Assembly (NCBI GenBank): GCA_001799975.1
Contig: MGUQ01000129.1
Location: 1,708 to 8,106 of the forward strand
Direction: 5' to 3'
Source: Elusimicrobia bacterium RIFCSPLOWO2_01_FULL_54_10
Lineage (GTDB): Bacteria; Elusimicrobiota; Elusimicrobia; 2-02-FULL-39-32
DNA length: 6,399 nt
Shown: piece after piece, positions 1 to 5,647 of the stretch
Numbering within the stretch: position 1 is the first letter of the stretch
Layout of the letters: each line of letters begins with the position of its first letter
The notes under the pieces: generated by a model
What the model was told of the DNA's origin: nothing
The model's input: only the letters and a program-made list of their open reading frames with translations
Databases searched by the model: none
Translations under genes and position numbers: made by a program

Positions 1-523
1 TGTAAAGGGCATTTTCCCTGGGGCGGCGCGCGGCGCTGGCCAGCCCGCCCACTTTGGTGCTTTTGGCGAAGGCGTAATCCATGCCTTTGATGAAATGCTC
101 CACATCGAAAGAAAAAGGATCCGCCAGCAGAATAAATTTTGGATTTTTTTCCGGTTCGGCGCCCACAACATCGTGCCACGCCTTGGGTCTCGCGTCGGAA
201 TCCGGAAGGTTATCGTTGGTCAGATGAAACAGGGTTATGTCCACGCCGGGCAGGATGGCCGCGGTCACGGAAATCCCTGATTTTTGCTCAATTTCCCTGC
301 CGCCGCCAATCACGCCTCCGGCGGAGCAGCCCATGATCTTGCCGGGTTTCAGGCGCTTGTAAATCTGGGCCGGCACCTGGTCATAATGATGCGCGTGCTG
401 CTGGGATATGAAAACAATTGCCAGGTCGGGTTCCGTTTTTAATTCCCTCGAAATCTTTCGGCAACATTCTTCAACTGCGGTTTCAAAATCCGGATTCTCG
501 GAGGAAGCGGACGCCCAATGCAT
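1..523 (-). CDS. FIST-domain sensory protein, N-terminal part (runs off the left edge)
   Basis: Translating the minus strand from the ATG at 523 gives 174 residues with no stop before the window edge, so the C-terminal half is missing. The visible part matches the FIST N domain, a predicted ligand-binding module of signal-transduction proteins. It starts MHWASASSENPDFETA, has the core GCSAGGVIGGGREIE (residues 65-79), and continues with DPFSFD (135-140) and VGGLAS (158-163). Family knowledge: FIST domains are proposed to bind small ligands such as amino acids, and NosP-type members bind heme. No sensor-kinase or membrane segment is visible here, and a FIST C domain would be expected off-window. 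The start is supported by the typical family N-terminus, by TGATG overlap with the upstream membrane-protein gene, and by TATAAT exactly six bases upstream. The ligand cannot be told from the sequence. Confidence 0.92.
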   Translation of the reverse strand, partial: MHWASASSENPDFETAVEECCRKISRELKTEPDLAIVFISQQHAHHYDQVPAQIYKRLKPGKIMGCSAGGVIGGGREIEQKSGISVTAAILPGVDITLFHLTNDNLPDSDARPKAWHDVVGAEPEKNPKFILLADPFSFDVEHFIKGMDYAFAKSTKVGGLASAARRPRENALY

Positions 524-1464
524 CAGTCAATTATACTTATGACCGTATGTTTGTCCATCATACGGCACATTAACAGCATAAAGGTAAACGCGCTCAAAAC
601 CATGATTTTCCAGACACCCGAAGAAGCGCGTTCTTTCAGGCATTTTGTAAATTCAAACATCACAAAGCATTCGAGCGCGAAGGGGGGGAAGCCCAAAAAT
701 CCCAAGACGGGCATTTCAAAGAGTTTTAGATTTTTAAGGAGGGATTCCGGCAGAGGGACCGTGTAAATCCATTTGGCTCCCGCCCAAAAGTTCCAAAACT
801 CCCACAATCCTCCGCAAATGAACCCTGCCAAAAGAAGCTGGAGTGTGCGCGAAAAGTTTTTCTGCCGCCATTCCTGCAGGAGGGATTTGCCTTTCCACCT
901 GGCCACCCAGGGGTCCAGAAGAAGCACAAACCCTCCCCAAACAAGGGGAAAGAAAAGATTGGGCCAAAGCAGAGGGAGGGCAAGCATCAAGGCGCCGCTC
1001 GCCGCGGACACGGCAAAAATCCGGCCCGGCAGGGGTTCGGAAAAAAAGAGGGAAAAATCGTTTCGAGGGAAAATTTTCACGCGCTCCATAAAATTGACGG
1101 TCAAAAAAATTCCAGGCAGCACGGTGCCGAAGGCCAGAAAGTTCCCAGGCCAGCGCAGCCAGGGATTGGCCGGAACCCCGGCGTAAGCCCAATTGGCAAG
1201 GCGCAGGTTGAACGCCTCGAAAATAAACCAGATGAAGGCCGATAAAGGAACTAAAAATCCCAGGAATTCCACCGGTTTTTCCAGTATTAAGGACTCCCCG
1301 CCCTTGAGGAACAACCAGCTATCCAGCATCAAGAGAAAACTCCACCAGGCAAACAGAAAGAAAAAGGTGTAAAAGGGCTCCACGCGCCGCATCATGAGGA
1401 AAAATGAAACGATAAATGCCGCCGCGGACAACGGCAATAAAACGCGCGCAATGGATTGCCTCAT
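523..1464 (-). CDS. Polytopic membrane protein of unknown function with internal duplication
   Basis: The 313-aa product is very hydrophobic, with about eight or nine probable membrane segments (roughly residues 5-25, 32-53, 66-87, 106-125, 147-167, 170-188, 206-226, 252-272, 284-302). I do not recognise a named family. It appears to contain two related halves. LLMLDSW (44-50) matches VLLLDPW (180-186). EAFN (83-86) matches the EFWN of WEFWN (222-225). NWAY (91-94) matches KWIY (231-234). MERVK (126-130) matches FEFTK (270-274). The chosen ATG at 1464 sits six bases after a perfect TATAAT. A longer in-frame start at 1533 would add 23 residues and run into the divergent M16 gene. The stop overlaps the FIST start by one base (TGATG), so the membrane protein and the FIST protein probably work together, perhaps as membrane partner and soluble sensor. 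That link is inference from context. Confidence 0.88.
   Translation of the reverse strand: MRQSIARVLLPLSAAAFIVSFFLMMRRVEPFYTFFFLFAWWSFLLMLDSWLFLKGGESLILEKPVEFLGFLVPLSAFIWFIFEAFNLRLANWAYAGVPANPWLRWPGNFLAFGTVLPGIFLTVNFMERVKIFPRNDFSLFFSEPLPGRIFAVSAASGALMLALPLLWPNLFFPLVWGGFVLLLDPWVARWKGKSLLQEWRQKNFSRTLQLLLAGFICGGLWEFWNFWAGAKWIYTVPLPESLLKNLKLFEMPVLGFLGFPPFALECFVMFEFTKCLKERASSGVWKIMVLSAFTFMLLMCRMMDKHTVISIID
524..557 (-). promoter_or_regulatory. Candidate promoter of the FIST gene, leaderless type, inside the upstream gene
   Basis: On the minus strand, TGGACA (557-552, five of six matches to TTGACA) is followed by a 16-bp spacer and a perfect TATAAT (535-530), then TGACTG and the ATG at 523. A transcript would begin at or within a base or so of the start codon, so the message would have no 5' leader. 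The promoter lies within the last codons of the membrane-protein gene. The FIST gene could therefore be expressed both by read-through and by itself. There is no Shine-Dalgarno sequence before this ATG. Confidence 0.6.
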
Positions 1465-1476
1465 GGCGAAATTATA
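1465..1476 (-). promoter_or_regulatory. -10 element of the membrane protein/FIST operon (leaderless)
   Basis: A perfect TATAAT on the minus strand (1476-1471), preceded by G, lies six bases (TTCGCC) before the ATG at 1464. The expected transcription start is therefore at or next to the start codon. I see no convincing -35 element at 15-18 bp and no Shine-Dalgarno sequence. The element overlaps the proposed -10 of the divergent M16 operon. Confidence 0.5.
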
Positions 1477-1487
1477 CAATTTGCGAT
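1475..1487 (+). promoter_or_regulatory. Candidate -10 element of the M16 operon (near-leaderless)
   Basis: TACAAT at 1475-1480 is followed by seven bases (TTGCGAT) and the ATG at 1488. It shares bases with the minus-strand TATAAT, so the two operons may be served by one compact bidirectional promoter. No good -35 is visible at normal spacing (TTGCCT at 1456-1461 is only 13 bp away), and no Shine-Dalgarno sequence precedes this ATG. Confidence 0.4.
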
Positions 1488-2987
1488 ATGAGAAACCCCT
1501 CTCGCTTGCCCGGATTTCTTCTCTTGATGGCATTTTTTTCAGCCTCAGTGACCTGGGCCAATGATCCCGTCAAGGGCCTCGAAAAGAAGGTGGCGGAACA
1601 CTCATTAAAAAACGGCATGAAACTGCTGATTCTGGAAAGGCGCGGGGCTCCTCTGGTGTCTTTTCAGATGATGTTCCGGGCCGGCAGCGTGGATGAGGAG
1701 TCGGGCAAGAGCGGCCTGGCCCACCTTTTTGAGCACATGATGTTCAAGGGCTCTCAAACCGTGGGGACGCGCGATTATAAGGCTGAAGCCCCGTTGCTGG
1801 ATAAAATTGATCTGGCGGCGCGGGATTTGATGGATGAGGAATCTCGAGGCGAAAAGGCCGATTCGGAGAAAATCAAAACTCTTCAGAGACGGCTGGACAC
1901 CCTGGAGGCTGAGCATCAGAAACTCCTGGTTCCCTCCGAATTTGAGGAAATCTACCAGCGGGAGGGCGCCGAAGGCTTAAACGCATTCACGGGCCGGGAC
2001 ATGACGGGATTTGTCGTGAATCTGCCGTCCAATAAATGGGAGCTTTGGCCCCTTCTGGAAGCTGACCGCATGGCTCGTCCGGTGCTGCGCGAATTTTACA
2101 AAGAGCGCGATGTTGTGATGGAAGAACGGCGCATGCGCTACGAAAACGATCCCGACGGCAAGCTCTGGGAGAATTTTTTGGCGCTTGCGTACCAAGCGCA
2201 TCCCTACGGCAGCCCCACCATCGGCTGGGGGTCCGATTTAAAGCGATTGAGCCGGCAAGACGCGGTAAAATTCTTTGCCGGCCACTATGCGCCCAACAAC
2301 GCCGTAGTGGCTGTGGTGGGTGACGTGTCAGCTCCCGAAGTGATTGCCAAATGCGAGAAATATTTTGCCGGGGTTGCCCCGCAGAAACTTCCGGCCCGTC
2401 CCATCACGGAGGAGCCCGCGCAGGAAGGCGAGAGGCGCGTGCGCGCCCTCTATGACTCCGAGCCGCAGCTTCTGATGGGATTTCACAAGCCCAGCGCGCC
2501 CCACGCTGACAATTTCGTTTTCGATATGATTGAGCAGATACTGAGCCGGGGCCGGACATCGCGCTTTCACCGCAGCATTGAGGATAAAAAAATTGCAATT
2601 TCCGCCTGGGCCTCAAACGGCAATCCGGGCGAACGGTTTCCCAACATGATCGTCTTTGGCGGCTCGCCCCGCAAACCCAACGGCAACCGTGAGCTGGAAA
2701 CGGCCCTCCTTTCCGAAATTGACCGTCTCAAAAATGAAAAAGTCCCGGCCCGCGAGCTGGAAAAGATCATGAACCAGGTTGAATCGGATTTTATAAGGGA
2801 GTTGGCGTCCAATGCCGGCATGGCGTCGCGGCTGGCTTATTTTCAGGCGGTGCTGGGAGACTGGCGCTATCCATTTGCATATCTCGCAGGCATCCGGAGC
2901 GTTACTCCAGAAGACATTCTGAGGGTTGCGCAAAAGTATCTGAACGAATCCAACCGCACCGTGGCCTGGCTGGAGAAGCCGAAATGA
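1488..2987 (+). CDS. Secreted M16 zinc metallopeptidase, catalytic subunit
   Basis: The 499-aa protein belongs to the M16 (pitrilysin/insulinase/processing-peptidase) family. Residues 1-24 look like a Sec signal peptide: MRNPSR, a hydrophobic stretch, then TWA before NDP. The inverted zinc motif HLFEH is at 79-83 (His79 and His83 as ligands, Glu82 as catalytic base). The distal glutamate ligand is probably Glu206 in YKERDVV. NAFTGRD (165-171) is the usual M16 strand after the zinc helix. Residues about 96-162 form a charged, probably helical insertion between the zinc motif and NAFTGRD, as in a long bacterial M16 subgroup. The second M16 domain follows. An in-frame ATG at 1416 would bury the signal peptide and overlap the divergent gene, so 1488 is preferred. 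The next gene, overlapping by ATGA, encodes the likely partner subunit. A peptide- or protein-degrading role outside the cytoplasm is likely; the substrate is unknown. Confidence 0.95.
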   Translation: MRNPSRLPGFLLLMAFFSASVTWANDPVKGLEKKVAEHSLKNGMKLLILERRGAPLVSFQMMFRAGSVDEESGKSGLAHLFEHMMFKGSQTVGTRDYKAEAPLLDKIDLAARDLMDEESRGEKADSEKIKTLQRRLDTLEAEHQKLLVPSEFEEIYQREGAEGLNAFTGRDMTGFVVNLPSNKWELWPLLEADRMARPVLREFYKERDVVMEERRMRYENDPDGKLWENFLALAYQAHPYGSPTIGWGSDLKRLSRQDAVKFFAGHYAPNNAVVAVVGDVSAPEVIAKCEKYFAGVAPQKLPARPITEEPAQEGERRVRALYDSEPQLLMGFHKPSAPHADNFVFDMIEQILSRGRTSRFHRSIEDKKIAISAWASNGNPGERFPNMIVFGGSPRKPNGNRELETALLSEIDRLKNEKVPARELEKIMNQVESDFIRELASNAGMASRLAYFQAVLGDWRYPFAYLAGIRSVTPEDILRVAQKYLNESNRTVAWLEKPK

Positions 2988-4402
2988 GGCAATTGAAATT
3001 GGCGTCTGCCCTTCTGGTACTGACCACTCTTTCTTGGGCTGCGCCGCCAGGAAAACTTGATTTTCCACCCCTCAAGTATTCACCCCCAAAAATTGAGCGT
3101 GCCGTTTTGAAGTGCGGCGCAACCGTCTTTCTCCTGCCGGACCACGAACTGCCGCTCATCAACCTCTCGGCCATGGTGCGCACGGGTTCCATGTTTGAGC
3201 CGGCCGACAAAACCGGGCTTGCGGGGCTTGCGGGCTCTCTCCTGCGCGGAGGCGGCACGCTCACCCGGAGCCGCGAAGAAATGGATGAATTGCTCGAATT
3301 CATCGGGGCGTCAGTGGAAACCGGAATGGATGTGGAGTCCGCGGCCGCGTCCTTGTCCTGCCTCAAAAAAGATTTCTCAAAAACCCTCGGGATATTTTCC
3401 GATGTCCTTCAAAACCCCGCGTTCAGCGTGAAGAAGCTTGAAATTGAGAAAGCCAAAGTCATTGAAGCCATCCGCCGCAGAAACGACGAGCCTTTCGACA
3501 TTGCCCGGCGGCAATACCGCCTCGCCATCTACGGCCCCAGTCATCCCTTGAGCCGCACTCCTGAAATCCCTGAAATCCGCAGCATCTCCCGCGCAGACCT
3601 GGCGGAATTCCATAAAAAATATTACAAGCCGGGCAATATGATGATTGCAGTATCGGGAGATTTTGAGTCCGCCGAAATGATCCGCTCGCTGGACTCTGCC
3701 TTCTCCGGCTGGACAGGCGGGTCTGTGGAGTTCCCCAAAGTCGAGGGTGTGAATCCGCAAATGCAGGCACGGGCGGGCGCGCGCCAGGTGATCTGCGCGG
3801 AAAAGGACCTGAATCAGAGTTCTCTCATTTTGGGACATTTAGGCATCAAACGCCACAACCCGGACCGCTTTGCCCTGGAGATCATGAACGAAATCCTGGG
3901 AGGAAACTCTTTCACTTCCCGGCTTTATAAGGAAATCCGCACGCGGCTGGGGCTGGCTTATTGGGTTGGGAGCAATTTTTCGGAGCCATGGGACCTGGGA
4001 ACTTTGGCCGCCGGCTGCCAGACGAAAAGCCAAACGCTGGGCAAGACCGCGCGCACCGTTCTGGCCGAAATGAAGCGCATCACACAAGAAGAAGTGACGG
4101 AAGCGGAACTCAAGTTCGCCAAAGATTCCACCATCAATTCCTTTGTGTTCCGGTTTGCAACGCCGCATGCCATCGTAAGCCAGAAGATGTCGCTCGAGTA
4201 TTTTGGCTTTCCGGCCGACTACCTGGAAACCTACACGGGAAAAATCAGGCGGGTGAGCGCCGGCGATGTGCTGGCCGCTGCTAAAAAGTACCTGCATCCC
4301 GATAAAATGGTCCTGGTGGCGGTGGGGAACAAGAAGGATTTTGACGTTCCACTGGAAGAATTCGGCCAAGTGAAGACGGCAGACCTCACGATTGCCGAAT
4401 AG
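2984..4402 (+). CDS. Secreted M16 peptidase-like protein, non-catalytic partner subunit
   Basis: This is a 472-aa M16 family protein with a probable signal peptide (residues 1-19, ending SWA before APPGK). Where the catalytic paralogue has HLFEH, this protein reads GLAGS (81-85), so both zinc histidines and the catalytic glutamate are missing. The C-terminal domain keeps EIRTRLGLAY (317-326), whose Arg319 and Tyr326 fit the R/Y pair that contacts substrate in M16 enzymes. Family knowledge: adjacent M16B genes often form heterodimers in which one subunit supplies zinc and the other the R/Y pair. The start codon overlaps the previous stop (ATGA), and GGAGAAG (2972-2978) is a usable Shine-Dalgarno sequence five bases upstream. 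Tight coupling implies equal amounts of the two subunits. It is unlikely to be a peptidase alone. Confidence 0.94.
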   Translation: MRQLKLASALLVLTTLSWAAPPGKLDFPPLKYSPPKIERAVLKCGATVFLLPDHELPLINLSAMVRTGSMFEPADKTGLAGLAGSLLRGGGTLTRSREEMDELLEFIGASVETGMDVESAAASLSCLKKDFSKTLGIFSDVLQNPAFSVKKLEIEKAKVIEAIRRRNDEPFDIARRQYRLAIYGPSHPLSRTPEIPEIRSISRADLAEFHKKYYKPGNMMIAVSGDFESAEMIRSLDSAFSGWTGGSVEFPKVEGVNPQMQARAGARQVICAEKDLNQSSLILGHLGIKRHNPDRFALEIMNEILGGNSFTSRLYKEIRTRLGLAYWVGSNFSEPWDLGTLAAGCQTKSQTLGKTARTVLAEMKRITQEEVTEAELKFAKDSTINSFVFRFATPHAIVSQKMSLEYFGFPADYLETYTGKIRRVSAGDVLAAAKKYLHPDKMVLVAVGNKKDFDVPLEEFGQVKTADLTIAE

Positions 4403-4410
4403 GCGGACCC

Positions 4411-4821
4411 ATGAATTATTGGCTGGTTAAAACGGAGCCGGACGCTTATTCCTGGCAAAGATTTGTCCGGGAAGGACGCGCCATGTGGGACGGGGTGCGC
4501 AATTTCACCGCCCGGAATAACCTCAAGAAAATGAAGGCGGGGGACAATGTCCTTTTTTACCACAGCAACATCGGGAAAGAGGTAGTGGGGGTGGCCCGGG
4601 TGGTGAAGGAATCTTATCCGGATCCCACGGCGAAAGAGCCGGGGTGGGTGGTGGTGGATTTGGAGCCGTTGGGGGAGCTGGAGCGGCCGGTGAGTTTAGA
4701 GCAGATCAAATCTGAGCCTGCGCTGAAAAATATACTTATTCTGCGTCAGGGCCGCCTTTCCGTGGTGCCCCTTGCCGCCGCTGAATTCAAGGCCATTCTC
4801 AAAATGGGCGGGAATTCTTAA
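4411..4821 (+). CDS. EVE-domain protein (THYN1-like)
   Basis: The 136-aa protein is essentially one EVE domain, a PUA-like fold. Diagnostic stretches are YWLVKTEPDAYSW (3-15), WDGVRNFTARNNL (26-38), GDNVLFYHS (44-52), SYPDPTA (68-74) and RLSVVPL (115-121). Family knowledge: EVE domains are thought to read modified bases in DNA or RNA, and human THYN1 is a relative; the bacterial single-domain form has no settled function. It is cytosolic, with no signal peptide, unlike the two M16 proteins before it. It starts eight bases after the M16 stop, with AGGCGG (4401-4406) as a possible Shine-Dalgarno sequence, so it is probably the third gene of the operon. The functional link to the peptidases is unclear. 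Its stop codon overlaps that of the convergent winged-helix gene by four bases, with no terminator hairpin between. Confidence 0.95.
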   Translation: MNYWLVKTEPDAYSWQRFVREGRAMWDGVRNFTARNNLKKMKAGDNVLFYHSNIGKEVVGVARVVKESYPDPTAKEPGWVVVDLEPLGELERPVSLEQIKSEPALKNILILRQGRLSVVPLAAAEFKAILKMGGNS

Positions 4822-5180
4822 TTCGCTGATTCGCGCGTGATGGACCGCCTCATGGGGCGGCCGTCAATCTTGTAGCCGATTCCCAAAACGTTCTGAATCA
4901 GCGCCATGCCCTGGCTGCCCAGCTTGCCGCGGATTTTGCCCACCAGGCAGGCCACGGTTTCTTCCATCGCCCCAAAAGGATCTCCCCAAAGCTTTTCGTT
5001 GATGTCTCTCACGCGCACAATCGCCCCTCTATATAGGAAAAGAAGCCAGAGAACCTGGAATTCCTTATAACCAAGAAATACGGGTTTGCCGTTGATTCTG
5101 ACGCCGTGCGCGCGGCGGTTGAGCTCAATGCCTTCGAGTTCCAGAATGTCCGGATCGGTGTGAGGGGAACTTGTGTTCAT
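4818..5180 (-). CDS. Stand-alone OmpR/PhoB-type winged-helix DNA-binding protein
   Basis: The 120-aa product is a winged-helix domain of the response-regulator C-terminal type (Trans_reg_C) with no receiver domain. Matching elements are ELNRRAHGVRINGKPVFLGYKEFQVLWLLF (in two parts, 19-34 and 35-48), the RVRDINEKLWG helix (56-66), the recognition-helix region ETVACLVGKIRGKLG (74-88) and the wing ending NVLGIGYKI (97-105). The recognition helix departs from the common TVDVHISRLRKKL pattern, so the target site may differ. Without a phosphoacceptor domain, activity must depend on abundance, a partner protein or a ligand. The ATG at 5180 is chosen because CAGGAG (5192-5187) lies six bases upstream. 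A TTG at 5186 is in frame but abuts the Shine-Dalgarno sequence. The gene lies downstream of the sigma/97-aa pair, beyond the DnaA-box cluster, and may be regulated by DnaA binding there. Confidence 0.9.
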   Translation of the reverse strand: MNTSSPHTDPDILELEGIELNRRAHGVRINGKPVFLGYKEFQVLWLLFLYRGAIVRVRDINEKLWGDPFGAMEETVACLVGKIRGKLGSQGMALIQNVLGIGYKIDGRPMRRSITRESAN

Positions 5181-5186
5181 GATCAA

Positions 5187-5192
5187 CTCCTG
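5187..5192 (-). promoter_or_regulatory. Shine-Dalgarno sequence of the winged-helix gene
   Basis: CAGGAG on the minus strand, six bases before the ATG at 5180. It rules out the in-frame TTG at 5186 as start. It also shows that this genome uses ordinary leadered initiation alongside the leaderless-looking genes. Confidence 0.75.
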
Positions 5193-5220
5193 TTTTAAAG
5201 AGGATCACTTGTCCCTCGGC

Positions 5221-5347
5221 GGTGGATAAAGTGTTGGTGCTTGTGGATATACAGCAATAATGATGCCACTATGTTTTGCGACGGAAGAATTGAGATTTTA
5301 TTAGTTAATGGGGGGAATTATCCACAAGCTGTGGATAATTATCCACA
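5221..5347. other. Candidate replication origin (DnaA-box cluster) or DnaA-controlled region
   Basis: This non-coding stretch between the 97-aa gene and the winged-helix gene has three perfect DnaA boxes TTATCCACA: 5318-5326 (plus), 5330-5338 (minus) and 5339-5347 (plus). There are two one-mismatch boxes on the minus strand, at 5221-5229 (TTATCCACC) and 5242-5250 (ATATCCACA). Between these groups, 5291-5309 is a strongly AT-rich stretch (16 of 19 A/T), followed by six G (5310-5315) that abut the perfect boxes. An AT-rich unwinding element beside a GC-rich patch and high-affinity boxes is how many bacterial origins are built. mnmE, often near oriC, lies about 0.9 kb away. Against this, dnaA, dnaN, rpmH and mnmG are not visible, and the region is short. 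The alternative is a DnaA-regulated promoter or a titration site. Confidence 0.5.
5316..5347. repeat. Palindromic array of DnaA boxes
   Basis: AATTATCCACA at 5316-5326 is repeated directly at 5337-5347, a 21-bp period (two helical turns). The inverse copy TGTGGATAATT (5330-5340) lies between them. Bases 5330-5347 form a perfect 18-bp palindrome, and 5316-5340 has 11-bp inverted arms around a 3-base centre. There is no following T-run, so it does not look like a rho-independent terminator, although it directly follows the 97-aa gene's stop codon in the transcript direction. Confidence 0.85.
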
Positions 5348-5353
5348 TAATGT

Positions 5354-5647
5354 TTATGGCTTTTTGCGGGGTTTGTGGCGGCCGGATTTGGCTTTTTTGG
5401 TGGGCGCGCATTGGGGCGTGCATTCGATTGCGCGGCAAAGAGAGATGTGAAGCTCTTCGGGCGGCTGGCAGCATTCAATGCCGTGGCAAAGTTCAACGGT
5501 CTTCCTGACCGTGTTGACGAATTCTCTGTAAAAATCCTGTTCCATTTGCGCGAACTGCCGGTCAAACTCGCGCTCAAAGGCGTCGAAATCGATGAGGCCT
5601 TCCATCAGGTCGTCCATCATGTTCCACAGGCGGTCGAATTCATTCAT
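5354..5647 (-). CDS. Small Cys-rich soluble protein, partner of the ECF sigma factor
   Basis: I do not recognise this 97-aa protein. Its ATG overlaps the sigma factor stop (ATGA), so the two are almost certainly co-translated. Residues 1-52 are predicted helical, rich in acidic residues, Met and Phe. Residues 53-80 hold six cysteines (54, 59, 60, 71, 76, 80) and two histidines (55, 67). The motif LCxxIEC occurs twice, LCHGIEC (53-59) and LCRAIEC (70-76). HISLC (67-71) gives an Hx3C spacing like the zinc-binding anti-sigma (ZAS) motif, but the next Cys is four residues later, not two. The tail (84-97) is strongly basic (KKAKSG, KPRKKP). There is no membrane segment or signal peptide. Genes in this position usually encode anti-sigma factors, so an unusual metal- or redox-sensing anti-sigma is a reasonable guess. 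A shadow reading is unlikely given the coupling and the repeat. Confidence 0.75.
   Translation of the reverse strand: MNEFDRLWNMMDDLMEGLIDFDAFEREFDRQFAQMEQDFYREFVNTVRKTVELCHGIECCQPPEELHISLCRAIECTPQCAPTKKAKSGRHKPRKKP

Noticed and set aside
773..1186. Plus-strand open frame of 137 codons opposite the membrane protein
   Set aside because: Its composition is that of a shadow frame of a GC-rich membrane gene (Arg/Lys/Pro-rich), with no plausible start signal.
1416..1487. Upstream in-frame ATG extending the first M16 protein by 24 residues
   Set aside because: It would place 24 polar residues before a clear signal peptide and overlap the divergent gene; the -10 element also lies downstream of it.
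1465..1533. Upstream start extending the membrane protein by 23 residues
   Set aside because: It overlaps the M16 signal-peptide coding region, and the TATAAT at 1476-1471 lies downstream of it.
5181..5186. TTG start for the winged-helix gene
   Set aside because: It directly abuts the Shine-Dalgarno sequence, leaving no spacer, while ATG 5180 has the normal six bases.
5291..5315. DnaA-trio element in the AT-rich stretch
   Set aside because: Only a single TAG-type triplet can be placed next to the G-run; there is no repeated trio pattern, so I do not claim it.
5316..5347. Inverted repeat as a rho-independent terminator of the 97-aa gene
   Set aside because: The arms are exact DnaA boxes and there is no T-run on the minus strand after the dyad.
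5241..5450. Plus-strand open frame of 69 codons crossing the DnaA boxes
   Set aside because: It runs through the palindromic boxes and antisense into the 97-aa gene, with no domain; better explained by the non-coding array.
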